A DNA stretch of 64,000 nt from Perognathus longimembris pacificus (taxonomy: Eukaryota; Chordata; Mammalia; Rodentia; Heteromyidae). The translations under genes were made by a program, and so were the position numbers. Positions 32,301 through 39,003 of this stretch are shown piece by piece; positions within the stretch are counted from its first letter, which is position 1, and each line of letters opens with the position of its first letter. The notes beneath the pieces are model-generated. The model saw only the letters and a program-made list of their open reading frames with translations, searched no databases and was not told where the DNA came from. The DNA lies in contig NC_063167.1 in NCBI RefSeq assembly GCF_023159225.1, forward strand, positions 5,382,234 through 5,446,233, given 5' to 3'.

Positions 32301-34581
32301 CGCCACTTGCCTTTGCGTCCCCCGTGGGCCTCCCTTCCGGCACTTCCTGCTCAGTCTTGTCACTTCATATCCCCCCTCCCCCAGGGAAAGCAGGGGTCTT
32401 CTTCCCTCACCCCCAGCTGCAGAAACTGTGTTGTGGCTCCCTGTGCTGTTCTAGAACAGAGAATGGGATGCCATTTTGTCCTACTTCCCTCAGATCCAGC
32501 TTGCCTGCCTTCCTTCCTTCCTTCCTTCCTTCCTTCCTTCCTTCCTTCCTTCCTCCCTCCCTCCCTCCCTCCCTCCCTCCCTCCTTTCCTCCCTCCCTCC
32601 TTTCCTTCCTCCCTTTTCTTGTACTTATATGAGGGCTTGAAATCAAGGCCTTGGTGCTGTCTCACGAACCACAGCTCCACTTCTAGGTATTTAGTGGTTC
32701 ATTGGAGATGAAAGTCCCATGGATTTTCCTGCCTGGACTGGCTTTGAACTGTGATCCTCAGATCAGCTTCCTGAGCAGCTAGGATTACAGGCGTGAGCCA
32801 CTGGCACCTGGCTCAGACCCAGGTTCTGTGGAGCAGTGGCTGGCTGTCTTGTGTAGAATCTCACCCCAGCTGGGTTACTGTGATCCTGCTGTCAGTAAGG
32901 AAAACCCCGAGACAACCCTCACTGAGAAGGATAAGACAGGGACCCCGCATGAAGCTTGCAATGTTTGACAATACCGGGGATTGAACTCAGGACCTTGTGC
33001 TGGCTAGGCAGGTGCTCTGCTCCTTGAGCATGAGTTATTTTCAAGGTAAGGTCTCACTGTACGCGGGGCCAGCCTGGGCTGTGATCCTCCTCATTCTCCC
33101 CATGTTGCTGGGATGGCAGACAGGCACCACCTCACCCTGCCATTGGTTGAGATGGGGTGCTGAGAACTCTGTGCTGGCCTGTGGGAATCCTGTAACTGCG
33201 GATCCAAATGGTGTTTGTTTGCTGCTCACCTTCACCTCCTGTTTTCAGGAGGTCACCAATCCTAGGATTGTTTCCCCTACTCTGGTGTCGTTAACGTCTA
33301 AGAGACTGCTACCTTGCTTTCTGCATGTACTCCTCTACTTGATGATTAATAAAAGTCTTGTTCACGGGACGCTCAGCATCAGACAACAGGTTCCCTGGTA
33401 CCCTAAAACCGGATCCACGGTCTGGTATCGATCATTGCTTTGCTCCGGGTCGCGGCGGGACAAGGCGGGACAACACTGACCTCAAATCACAGCTCTTCCC
33501 ATCCCATAGTCACCTCTCAAGTAGCTGGGATTACAGGTTTGAGCCACTGTGCGCCACCCTGCAATTTAGTTATTAGAAAACACCTATATCCTGTAAGATA
33601 AGGGCCCCTGACCATTATCTGAAGCCAGGGGGATGGGAATGGGGAGGCACTGGAAGCTCACACATACGTAGTTCCCTTACACACACAAGGGGAGGCCGGG
33701 CCAGAGCTCAGCGGGAGAGTGGGGGTTCAGTAGACACTGGGCTCCGGTTTTTATTGTTGTTGTTGTTTTATTGCTAGTCCTGTGCCTTGGACTCAGGGCC
33801 TGAGCACTGTCCCTGCTTCTTCTTGCTCAAGGCTAGCACTCTGCCACTTGAGCCACAGCGCCACTTCTGGCTTTTTCTATGTATGTGGTGTTGAGGAATC
33901 GAACCCAGGGCTCCATGTGTACAAGGTGAGCACTCTACCCCTAGGCTGTACTCCCAGCCCCTAGGTTCCAGTTTTGATCCTCAAGTTTGGTAATGAGTTT
34001 GATCCATCATGGTTTTTTTGTGGGTATTTTTTTTTTTTTTTTTTTTTTTTTTGCCAGTTTTGGGCTTGAACTCAGGGTCTGGTCACTTCCTGAGCTTTTT
34101 CATTCAAGGCTAGCACTCTACCACTCAAATCAGAGCTCTACTTCTGAGTTTTCATTGGTTAATTGGAGATAGGAGTCTCATGGACTTTCCTTCCTGGGCT
34201 GACTCTGAACCTTAATCCTCGGATTTCAGCCTCCGGAGTGGCGACTACTACAGGTGTGAGCCACCAGTGCTCAGCTTTTTGATCCAAGTTTAATAACGGC
34301 CTGGGGTCTGAGCTCTGCTTCCACCTCTGCGTCTCCTCCTCAGAATCTCATGAACCTTCCTGTCTGGGCTGGCTTCACACCCTGATCCTCAGATCTCAGC
34401 CTCCCCCCCTAGCCGAGATGACCGGGTGAGCCGCCAGCACTCAGCACTAACTCTTCTTTCTGTTCAATGTATGTCAGGATCGCAGAACCAGTATTACTTG
34501 CTCAGGATCGACAACAAGCTTGACAACCTGCTGAGAAGTTTGGCTAAGGACAGGATGTTGAAGAAGAAAAGATACCATTAG
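13747..34581 (+). CDS. CA6: Carbonic anhydrase VI (secreted), complete, 8 coding exons
   Basis: Carbonic anhydrase VI is the secreted alpha-CA of saliva and milk; it hydrates CO2 to bicarbonate. Exons: 13747-13825, 16734-16916, 20908-21056, 23070-23162, 24784-24853, 26292-26449, 30698-30820, 34486-34581. Joined they give 951 nt, 316 residues plus TAG (human 308, mouse 317). Start: GCCGCCATGA, a near-ideal Kozak context. Residues 1-17 form a signal peptide ending VQA. Zinc ligands are His112 and His114 (QMHYHWGG) and His139 (MHLVHYN). His86 (NNGHT) is the proton-shuttle position. SLTTPPC (219-225) carries the substrate-binding Thr; Cys42 and Cys225 should pair. An N-glycosylation sequon lies at N257 (NQT). 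The C-terminus is basic (LKKKRYH), as in mouse. All internal phases agree; the one unclear join is the exon 8 acceptor (see findings). Introns are canonical GT-AG. Confidence 0.95.
13938..14424 (-). mobile_element. Two 7SL/B1-headed composite SINEs (minus) in CA6 intron 1
   Basis: Copies at about 13938-14156 and 14193-14424, separated by a (TG)n run at 14167-14192. Confidence 0.8.
14811..14852 (+). mobile_element. Extremely 5'-truncated retroelement 3' end
   Basis: Only about 42 bases (CTGTACATCACTTTAACAAT, then an A-rich tail), bounded by a perfect 13-base duplication ACCCTGCCATGCT (14798-14810 and 14853-14865). The same 3' end occurs near 63090. Confidence 0.65.
14864..15110 (+). mobile_element. 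7SL/B1-headed composite SINE (plus)
   Basis: Full-length diverged copy with a head (CTCTTGTGGCTCACATCTGT) and an A-rich tail. 15111-16014 is unique-looking intronic sequence with no supported gene. Confidence 0.8.
16015..16245 (-). mobile_element. B1/Alu-like fragment and diverged SINE remnant (minus)
   Basis: 16015-16100 reads as antisense 7SL sequence (TTCAAGTGATTCTCTCATCT, CACCACCACGCCCAGACCTG). 16105-16245 is a poorly preserved right-module remnant. Confidence 0.5.
16456..16697 (-). mobile_element. 7SL/B1-headed composite SINE (minus) just before CA6 exon 2
   Basis: Contains a long internal T-run (16554-16578). It ends about 36 bases before the exon 2 acceptor, so the branch-point region may lie in or beside the SINE. 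Confidence 0.8.
16734..16916 (+). CDS. CA6: CA6 exon 2
   Basis: Residues 27-87 including LDEAHW, Cys42, [10 protein letters not shown] and NNGHT with the proton-shuttle His. Acceptor TGTCACAG|AG, donor ACACAG|GTAAGG. The human glycosylation site in this exon (NMT) is absent. Confidence 0.95.
17043..17064. repeat. (TGA)n microsatellite
   Basis: Seven GAT/TGA units in CA6 intron 2. Confidence 0.85.
17126..17324 (-). mobile_element. IDL-Geo-type dimeric SINE (minus)
   Basis: Right module then ID-like head ending CATTCCCAGCCCC. Confidence 0.85.
17429..17641 (+). mobile_element. IDL-Geo-type dimeric SINE (plus), recent insertion
   Basis: Complete, with a run of about 22 A and a perfect 18-base target-site duplication AGATTCTCTTCATATAAG (17411-17428 and 17642-17659). 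Confidence 0.95.
17766..17973 (+). mobile_element. IDL-Geo-type dimeric SINE (plus)
   Basis: Complete copy flanked by AAGAATGCTCAG (17754-17765 and 17974-17985). Confidence 0.9.
18289..18880 (-). mobile_element. SINE cluster in CA6 intron 2 (minus)
   Basis: IDL-Geo-type copies at 18289-18497 and 18682-18880. Between them (18498-18680) are a short tRNA-like remnant and the start of a composite SINE interrupted by the second copy. Confidence 0.8.
18905..19388. repeat. TG-rich minisatellite, about 10 units
   Basis: Units of roughly 45-60 bases share GGTTACGTGTGCTGGACGCA followed by GGTTGTGT and variable TGTGTGTTGGG. The long open frames across it come from the repeat and are not genes. 19389-19748 after it is unassigned. 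Confidence 0.9.
19749..20178 (-). mobile_element. (TG)n and 7SL/B1-headed composite SINE (minus)
   Basis: TG run at 19749-19784, a C-run near 19834, and a composite SINE at about 19955-20178. Confidence 0.8.
20223..20715 (-). mobile_element. Composite SINE (minus) split by an IDL-Geo-type SINE
   Basis: TG run, then a composite SINE (20262-20308, 20516-20715) interrupted by an IDL-Geo-type copy. TTGTCCCTTAAATT occurs perfectly on both sides (20295-20308 and 20516-20529), so the IDL-Geo copy is younger. Confidence 0.9.
20908..21056 (+). CDS. CA6: CA6 exon 3
   Basis: Residues 88-137, with zinc ligands His112 and His114 in QMHYHWGG, then [12 protein letters not shown]. Acceptor CTCCCAG|TG, donor ATCGAG|GTGAGC. 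Confidence 0.95.
21104..21231. repeat. (CCCCT)n/(CCCTT)n pentanucleotide repeat
   Basis: About 25 pyrimidine pentamers starting 48 bases after the exon 3 donor, on the coding strand. Confidence 0.95.
21232..21915. mobile_element. Composite SINE (minus), then composite SINE (plus) split by IDL-Geo-type SINE (minus)
   Basis: 21232-21455 minus composite; 21484-21585 and 21808-21915 plus composite; 21597-21789 IDL-Geo-type minus copy inserted into the latter. Confidence 0.8.
22020..22460. other. CpG-rich block in CA6 intron 3
   Basis: Repeat-free, CpG-dense stretch with an inverted CCAAT (GATTGGCTG, 22013-22021) at its left edge and GCGCAGGCGCAG near 22330. It could be an internal promoter or simply GC-rich intron; no coding exon is supported. 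Confidence 0.35.
22565..23020. mobile_element. (TG)n and nested composite SINEs in CA6 intron 3
   Basis: TG run 22563-22609. A minus composite SINE (22613-22740 and 22910-23020) is interrupted by a truncated plus-strand composite copy (22742-22900). It ends about 50 bases before exon 4. Confidence 0.75.
23070..23162 (+). CDS. CA6: CA6 exon 4
   Basis: Residues 138-168 with the third zinc ligand His139 (MHLVHYN) and LAVLAAFVE. Acceptor CTCCCACAG|A, donor GTTGAG|GTAGGC, both edges in phase 0. A (TG)n run follows at 23179-23202. Confidence 0.95.
23364..23800 (+). mobile_element. IDL-Geo-type SINE, then composite SINE (plus)
   Basis: 23364-23559 IDL-Geo-type copy flanked by AAAAGACTTATG; 23573-23800 composite SINE. 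Confidence 0.85.
23905..24090 (-). mobile_element. Truncated composite SINE (minus)
   Basis: Middle and head part only. 24091-24510 after it is unassigned single-copy-looking intron. Confidence 0.7.
24511..24695 (+). mobile_element. Composite SINE (plus) before CA6 exon 5
   Basis: Head (GATGCTGGCGGCTCACGCCT) and right module with internal loss; ends about 90 bases before exon 5. Confidence 0.75.
24784..24853 (+). CDS. CA6: CA6 exon 5
   Basis: Residues 169-191 ([20 protein letters not shown]). Acceptor CCCCTTGCAG, donor ATCCAG|GTAAGG, one base carried over. 24854-25170 is intronic, G-rich, unassigned. Confidence 0.93.
25176..25990 (-). mobile_element. (TTA)n and SINE cluster in CA6 intron 5 (minus)
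   Basis: TTA run 25176-25203; composite SINE 25218-25455; tRNA-like SINE remnant 25645-25725; composite SINE 25752-25990. 25991-26291 is unassigned and ends at exon 6. Confidence 0.75.
26292..26449 (+). CDS. CA6: CA6 exon 6
   Basis: Residues 192-244 with [14 protein letters not shown] and WFVL, the active-site Thr region and Cys225. Acceptor CTCCCTCAG|GA, donor GCCCAG|GTGAGG. Confidence 0.95.
26576..26966. repeat. Long (CCCT)n/(CTTC)n polypyrimidine tract
   Basis: About 390 bases of almost uninterrupted C/T on the CA6 coding strand, beginning 127 bases after the exon 6 donor. Long open frames in either direction are repeat artefacts. Confidence 0.97.
26967..27368 (-). mobile_element. Composite SINE (minus) split by IDL-Geo-type SINE
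   Basis: 26967-27025 and 27237-27368 are one composite SINE; 27026-27236 is an IDL-Geo-type copy of the subfamily marked by TTCTTCCCGCTCAAGG and GTGTATCCGAGGCAGG. Confidence 0.85.
27369..29075 (-). mobile_element. 5'-truncated L1 with target-site duplication
   Basis: Body about 27388-29056. AGCATGAATGTTTCTTTTT flanks it at 27369-27386 and 29057-29075 (one base shorter on the left). The left flank runs into the T-rich tail. On the minus strand two open segments match the L1 ORF2 C-terminal region: 29061-28627 ([50 protein letters not shown]) and 28593-28036 ([20 protein letters not shown]). They are in different frames, so the reading frame is broken near 28610-28640. The upstream reverse-transcriptase part is missing. 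An IDL-Geo SINE interrupts the 3' UTR at 27608-27832. Confidence 0.9.
27608..27832 (+). mobile_element. IDL-Geo-type SINE inside the L1
   Basis: ID-like head with a small internal duplication (CGATTCCTCAGC twice), right module and A-rich tail; flanked by ATCATATACAG / ATCATGTACAG. Confidence 0.85.
29304..29354. repeat. (CA)n microsatellite
   Basis: CA repeats in CA6 intron 6. Confidence 0.95.
29521..29620 (+). mobile_element. Truncated composite SINE (plus)
   Basis: Head only (CAGTGGCTCATACCTGTAAT). Confidence 0.65.
29748..30178 (+). mobile_element. Two IDL-Geo-type SINEs in tandem at one target
   Basis: Copies at 29748-29956 and 29971-30174. The target AAAAATAGGGCT occurs before, between and (slightly changed) after them. 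Confidence 0.88.
30310..30440 (-). mobile_element. B1 element (minus)
   Basis: Antisense 7SL sequence: GTAGCCTAGGCTGGCCTCAC, ATCGGGATTACAG, CACCACCACACCTGGCTTCT. The following 30441-30697 is intron without a clear repeat, apart from a GGAT run at 30511-30526. Confidence 0.75.
30698..30820 (+). CDS. CA6: CA6 exon 7
   Basis: Residues 245-285 ([32 protein letters not shown]). N257 is an N-glycosylation sequon at the position glycosylated in human CA VI. Acceptor GTCTGCAG, donor GTCCAA|GTGAGT in phase 0. 30821-31660 after it is unassigned. Confidence 0.92.
31675..32130 (-). mobile_element. Composite SINE (minus) split by IDL-Geo-type SINE
   Basis: The IDL-Geo copy (31721-31933) is flanked by GTCCGTTGGCTTTT / GTCCATTGGCTTTT and belongs to the TTCCCGCTC subfamily. 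Confidence 0.88.
32505..32815 (-). mobile_element. (CTTC)n/(CTCC)n tract and composite SINE (minus)
   Basis: Polypyrimidine repeat 32505-32620 on the plus strand, then a composite SINE to about 32815. Confidence 0.85.
32960..33045 (-). mobile_element. tRNA-like SINE (minus)
   Basis: Antisense B-box and A-box arrangement (ACCGGGGATTGAACTCAGGA, GGCAGGTGCTCTGCTCCTTG), followed by a weak B1-like remnant to about 33125. Confidence 0.55.
33180..33475 (+). mobile_element. Solo LTR-like element
   Basis: About 296 bases beginning TGTGGG and ending GGGACAACA (TG...CA termini), with AATAAAAG near 33349 as a plausible R-region signal. The 6-base flanks CTGGCC and CTGACC differ at one base, which suits the 6-bp duplication usual for ERVK-type LTRs. 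No internal retroviral genes are present. The family was not identified by comparison. Confidence 0.5.
33477..33962 (-). mobile_element. B1-like fragment and IDL-Geo-type SINE (minus)
   Basis: 33477-33557 antisense 7SL head (AAGTAGCTGGGATTACAG). 33765-33962 IDL-Geo-type copy. 33558-33764 is unassigned. Confidence 0.75.
34053..34446 (-). mobile_element. Two composite SINEs (minus) abutting CA6 exon 8
   Basis: A full copy at 34053-34280 and a head-only copy at about 34330-34446. The second ends within 40 bases of the exon 8 acceptor. Confidence 0.8.
34486..34581 (+). CDS. CA6: CA6 exon 8 (coding part)
   Basis: Residues 286-316 ([20 protein letters not shown], then a basic tail) and TAG. The acceptor GGATCGCAG|AAC is chosen because it alone keeps phase 0 with exon 7. 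The stronger-looking GTATGTCAG at 34469-34477 would shift the frame and end after about 18 codons. Homology with the human and mouse C-termini supports this reading frame. Confidence 0.75.
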   Translation, partial: NQYYLLRIDNKLDNLLRSLAKDRMLKKKRYH

Positions 34582-34854
34582 CCAGTGGGTGGGCGCCAGC
34601 TCGCCCGGCCTGGTGCCAAGGATCCTGGAAATCTGAACCACGCTGCTCCTACCTGTGAAACACTGGTGATTAACACGGGGGACGCCATCGCTCAGGGAAG
34701 GAAGGAAGACCACTAAACGGACCGGAAGAGATGCGTCTCACCAATGGACGGGGGGAGGGAAGCGGGTGAGAGGAAATAGAAAACAAGACAGAACCGTTCA
34801 CTTCAATCGACGTCAGTGTCATCCCCGCACGCGCTCCCTGTAGGATTTAGATGT

Positions 34855-34860
34855 AGTAAA
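34855..34860 (+). terminator. CA6: Possible CA6 poly(A) signal (AGTAAA)
   Basis: Variant hexamer 274 bases after the stop, followed by a T/G-rich stretch (TTGGTCTCTTCTTGTGCC). No AATAAA lies closer than 35544. Confidence 0.35.
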
Positions 34861-35039
34861 ATGATTTTGGAGAGTGCTGCGCCAGTTGGTCTCTTCTTGT
34901 GCCTCTCTGCCGCACGGCCCCTTCCTTCTTGCCTGTCCACGGGGCACAGGTGGCTGCACAGAGGTCAAAGGGCACCGAGTCCAGGACCGAGAAGGAGGCA
35001 AGGAGACTCTTCAGTGTGTTTGTGTGTTTTATGATTTGT

Positions 35040-35190
35040 TTATTTTTAATTAGAGTCTTACATGTCGCCCAGGCTAACTGGCCTCTAACTATCCATCTAG
35101 CTCAGACAGGCTTCATGCACGGCTTGCTCCTGCCTCAGTCTCCAAGGACCGGGACTACAGGGGTGCACCATCACGCTCAGCTAGAAGGAC
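35040..35190 (-). mobile_element. B1/Alu-like SINE (minus)
   Basis: Antisense 7SL features: TCGCCCAGGCTAACTGGCCT, CTCAGTCTCCAAGGACCGGG, CACCATCACGCTCAGCTA. Confidence 0.7.
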
Positions 35191-35439
35191 GGGGGGGCCA
35201 CCCTAAAAGGGTGCCCGGGACCACAAAGGACTCACAAGAGCAGTACTAGAGAGCAGGAAGTACGGCGGGCTAGAAGGCCGATGGCGGGGGGCTGTTCCGT
35301 GCCGGAGCGCCGGCCTGGCACCGGCTGGCACTGGAGGCCTTGGCGGAGAGGGAGATGGGCGCTCAGGATGGCCTTTCTCAAGGACAGGGCTTCCGTGTTG
35401 AGTGTGGCGCGAGGGAGGGAGCCGCGCGCCTAGCTTCCC

Positions 35440-35530
35440 ACTCCAGCGCCAGCCCTTGGGAGGCCGAGGCAGGAGGATCGAGAGGTCAAGGCTAGCCTGC
35501 TCACGTAGGGACCCCCTGTCTAGAACAATG
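35440..35530 (+). mobile_element. B1-like SINE fragment (plus)
   Basis: TTGGGAGGCCGAGGCAGGAG and GAGGTCAAGGCTAGCCTGC are 7SL-monomer sequence. Confidence 0.65.
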
Positions 35531-35559
35531 GACGAGCACACACAATAAAAGCCACTCAA

Positions 35560-36640
35560 GGGCTGGGAAGATGGCCTCGTGGTAAAGCACCCGCCTCATA
35601 CACATGAAGCCCTGGGTTCGATTCCCCAGCACCACATATATAGAAAAAGCCAGACATGGTGCTGTGAGTCAAGTGGCAGAGTGCTAGCCTTGAGCCGAAA
35701 GAAGCCAGGGACAGTGCTCAGGCCCTGAGTTCAAGTCCCAGGACTGGCAAAAAACAACACAATAAAGCAAATGCTAAGTGGGAAAAAAAAAAGCCATTCA
35801 ATAATCAGTAAGAATTTCAAGGACAAGCTGGGCATGGTGGCTCTCACCTGTAATCCTGGCTACTCACGTGGCTGAGATCTGAGGATTGTGGTTTGAAGCC
35901 AGCCCGGGTAGGAAAGTTCAGACTCTCATCTCCAATTAAACACACATACCCCGGTGGGTAATGGATTCATTGTGATCATTATTGCTCTTTTTTTCCTTTT
36001 TGTGTTGTTCCTGGGGCTTGAACTCAGAGCTTGGGTGCTGTCCCTGGCTTCTTTTTGCTCAAGGCTAGCTAGCACTCTGCCACTTGAGTCCCAGCGCCAC
36101 TTCTGGCCATTTTCTATATATGTGGTGCTGAGGAATCGAACCCAGGGCTTCCTGTATATGAGGCAAACACTCTTGCCACTAGGCCATATTCCCAGCCTGC
36201 TTTTTCTTTTTTCTTTGGTAGTTAACTGGAGGTAAGAGTCTCATGGACTTTCCCACCTGGGCTGGCTTTGAGCTTCGATCCTCAGGTCTCAGCTTCCTGA
36301 GTAGCTAGGGTACAGGTGTGAGCCATCGGTAGTGTTTAGCTATTTTTCCCCCCAATTTTTAATTAGCATATATTACATTGTTTTTATCATGACTCTTTTG
36401 GGGGGGGGTGGTAAGTCATGGGGCTTGAACTCTGGGCCTGGCCTAGTCCCTTTTTTGCTCAAGACGAGCTGGCACTCTACCACTTGAACCAGTCCTCTGC
36501 TTCTGACATTTTACTGGTGCATTAGAGATATGAGTCACATGGACTTTTCTGTCCTGGCTGGCTTCAAACAGCGATCCTCCAATCTCAGCCTCCTGAGTAG
36601 CTGGGATTATGGGCGTAAGCCACTGTGCTTGGCTCCCCAA
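35560..36640. mobile_element. SINE cluster in the CA6-SLC2A7 intergenic region
   Basis: IDL-Geo-type plus 35560-35755; composite plus 35829-35950; hybrid right module with ID head, minus, 36003-36200; composite minus 36201-36345 and 36404-36640. Confidence 0.8.
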
Positions 36641-37270
36641 GATGGAAACTCCTCTGGTCTGCGGGCCACGCCTGGACAGCGTTGCTAGCACCGAGGGAAG
36701 ACGACTTTGTTCCCTCCGGGTGCGAGGAAGGTCACCTTCACTGCGCTTCAAATGTCACCAGATTAACAGGTGTTCGGTGATACTCACTTCCGGCTCCCAC
36801 GGGCTTTGTGCTTGGCACGGAAGGGCACCGCCGAGGTTTTCCGGGTTGCTTCTCAAGAGGGCTCCGCGCCCGTGCTGGGCTCAAGCCCAGGTGGAGCTGC
36901 GCATGCGGGGCTCACGCCTCCCCTTCCGGACCCCGCCCCTGCACCCGCTGATCTGCGCATGCGCTCACGCCTCGGCAGCTCCTGGGCGCAAGGCCCCGGG
37001 ACCGAGCCCGCGGGAAGCCGTGCGCACCCCCGGCCTCCGGTGCAGCGACTCTGCCCCCGCCCGGCCTCCTGCCCCCGGGGACCAACTCCATCCCGTCCCC
37101 CCACACCTGCCGCGAGTGCTGCCGGGGACTTTGCCCTGGGCGGCGGCCTCCCCCGGGCCGGGTCCCCAGCCCGAGCCGTCGTTTGTAATCGGGCTGCGGG
37201 TGCAGAGCGCGGCTGGTCTCAGCTCTCCCGAGCCAGGGCCGCCACGTCTCTGCACCAGGCGTCTGTGGCC
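36641..37270. other. Orphan CpG-rich block between CA6 and SLC2A7
   Basis: Repeat-free and CpG-dense. It holds a palindromic NRF1-type motif TGCGCATGCGC (36954-36964), an ETS-type CCTTCCGG and a CCCCGCCCC box (36921-36940). These are marks of a CpG-island promoter, yet it lies between two gene 3' ends. Its part 36911-37155 recurs at 49629-49875. No coding exon is supported on either strand. Confidence 0.6.
36911..37155 (+). repeat. Duplicated GC-rich module, copy 1
   Basis: Shares long runs with copy 2, including CTCACGCCTCCCCTTCCGGA, GGCCTCCTGCCCCCGG, GACCAACTCCATCCCGTC and CACACCTGCCGCGAGTGCT. Confidence 0.85.
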
Positions 37271-37284
37271 AGCGCCGTTGCTCT

Positions 37285-37590
37285 GTGTGCCAGTCCTGGG
37301 GTTCACTCTCGGGGCCCAGGGGCTGTCCCACTCGAGCCCCAGCTCCACGGGCGCGCTTTGCTGACTCACTGGAGATGCGTCTCACGGGCGTCTCTCCCCA
37401 GGCCGGCCTTGCGGTGTGATCCTCAGACCTCAGCCTCCTGATTAGCTCCAGTTCACTACCAAGAAGCTGGAACGGGGCCATGGCTCACGTGTCAAACACC
37501 AGCCCTTAGCAAAAAACAACAACCACTTAGGGACAGCTCCTAAGCCCTGAGTTCAAGCCCCAACACTGGCACAAAAACCAAATCCAATCC
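37285..37590. mobile_element. Composite SINE fragments (minus then plus)
   Basis: 37285-37447 minus composite fragment; 37448-37590 plus right-module fragment. 37591-38199 is unassigned. Confidence 0.65.
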
Positions 37591-38199
37591 AATCAGGCCG
37601 AGGCCTTACTTTCTCTAGTGTCCCTCCCAGCTGTCTGTGATGAATGGCTCTGAGCAGGGCGTGCCCCCTGGCGGGGCGGCCGTGGGATCCCCAGGAAGGC
37701 TCGGGCGCCCTGTGCCGGCCTTTTCGCTACTCTGAGGCTGTACCCCACACGCACTCGGGGCCTTCAGGCCTCTGTGCTGGTCACCGAATGCTCAGGTTCA
37801 GGGGTGACCCCAAAGGCCCACCTGTTCAGGTCCTCATCCCTGCCTATGGCACTAAGGGAAGGCAGAGGAACCGGAACCGTCTGGGAGGCGGGGCCTGGGG
37901 GGGTCTTTAGGTGATTGGGGGTGTGGCCTGGAGCCGATTGTGGCAACTCAGCCTTTCTGCTTCTCACTGCAACTTGAGCCAAGAGCACAATGTCAGCCAG
38001 CGGCTCGGCCCACCCATGTTCCACCACGAGGCCGCCCTTGCCAGTGCCCTCGTGTGTCCCCACGCCACAGGGCCACCCAGACTTGGAGGGCAGCATGCAG
38101 GACTGTGAGCCACAGGAACCTTCCTTCTCTGTACACGCTCCTTGCCTCGGGTGTTTCATTATAGTAGCACGACACCCCCACACACTGCAGTGGCAAAGC

Positions 38200-38205
38200 T
38201 TTACT
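38200..38205 (-). terminator. SLC2A7: Possible SLC2A7 poly(A) signal (AGTAAA)
   Basis: Reads AGTAAA on the minus strand, about 610 bases after the stop codon. No AATAAA or ATTAAA was found nearer. Weak call. Confidence 0.25.
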
Positions 38206-38397
38206 TAAAAACATTGCATCTTCTCAGTGCTGGTACCCTCGTAGAGAGCACAGCAAAGCGGCCAGCAGACCCTCAGGCCCTGGCTCGCTCCCTGCTCGCT
38301 TCCTCTCAGGCTTAGTCTTGTCAGCAAACCACCTCTCCACTAAATCAGTGCTGTGACTTCCAGTGTCTTCCAGCTGCCTCGGGAGCAGTCTCAGCAC

Positions 38398-38735
38398 TGT
38401 GGTCATGCGCAGTGATTCAAACCCACAATCCTGGCTCCCTGGGGGGGGGGAGTGGCAGAGATCTGGAGGTCACAGTTTGAGGCCAGCCCAAGTTTACAAC
38501 AAGGAAAAGTGTGTGAGGCTCCATCTTGACCAATGGCTGGGCACACGGGTGCATGCCTGTCATCCCAGCAACAAAGGGGGATCGCAGCCCGGGCTGGCCG
38601 CCGCATAAAGCCAGACCCGACCGGGAAAATAAGCAGCCCAAAGGAGGGCTGGTGGACTGGCTCACGCGGTGGAGCAAATGCTTATCAAGCGCAGGGCCCT
38701 GAGCTCAAACCCTGGTACTGCAAAACCGCCACCGC
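38398..38735 (+). mobile_element. B1-like and tRNA-like SINE remnants in the SLC2A7 3' flank
   Basis: Diverged 7SL-type heads at 38398-38520 and 38536-38600, and a tRNA-like monomer at 38650-38735. Confidence 0.5.
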
Positions 38736-38814
38736 CGCCGCCACACAGCAGACAACCACAAAGCAGCTGGCGGCTGGCGTGCGCCTCCTCGAAGGCTGCC
38801 CGGGCCGCGCGCCG

Positions 38815-39003
38815 TCAGAGCGGCGTCCCCTCGGCGAGGTCCCCCGTCTGCTCTGGAATCTCCACTCCGTTCCTTCTGGCAAAGCTGTGGTTGATCTCCA
38901 CGAACGTTCTGCCCTTGGTCTCGGGGATGACCACGTAGACGTAGACGGCGGTGAGCAGGCACAGGCCGGCAAAGACTATGAAGCTGTAGGCCCCGATGGC
39001 CGC
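38815..39003 (-). CDS. SLC2A7: SLC2A7 exon 12 (last, coding part)
   Basis: 63 codons: AAIGAYSF, last helix, [15 protein letters not shown], then the cytoplasmic tail ending AEGTPL and TGA. Acceptor CTCGGTCCAG. Confidence 0.95.
   Translation of the reverse strand, partial: AAIGAYSFIVFAGLCLLTAVYVYVVIPETKGRTFVEINHSFARRNGVEIPEQTGDLAEGTPL

Noticed and set aside
36609..37481. Several 180-250 codon frames in the orphan CpG-rich block
   Set aside because: Open because of GC content, overlapping in many frames and both strands, with no recognisable protein. The duplicate at 49629 keeps none of them intact.
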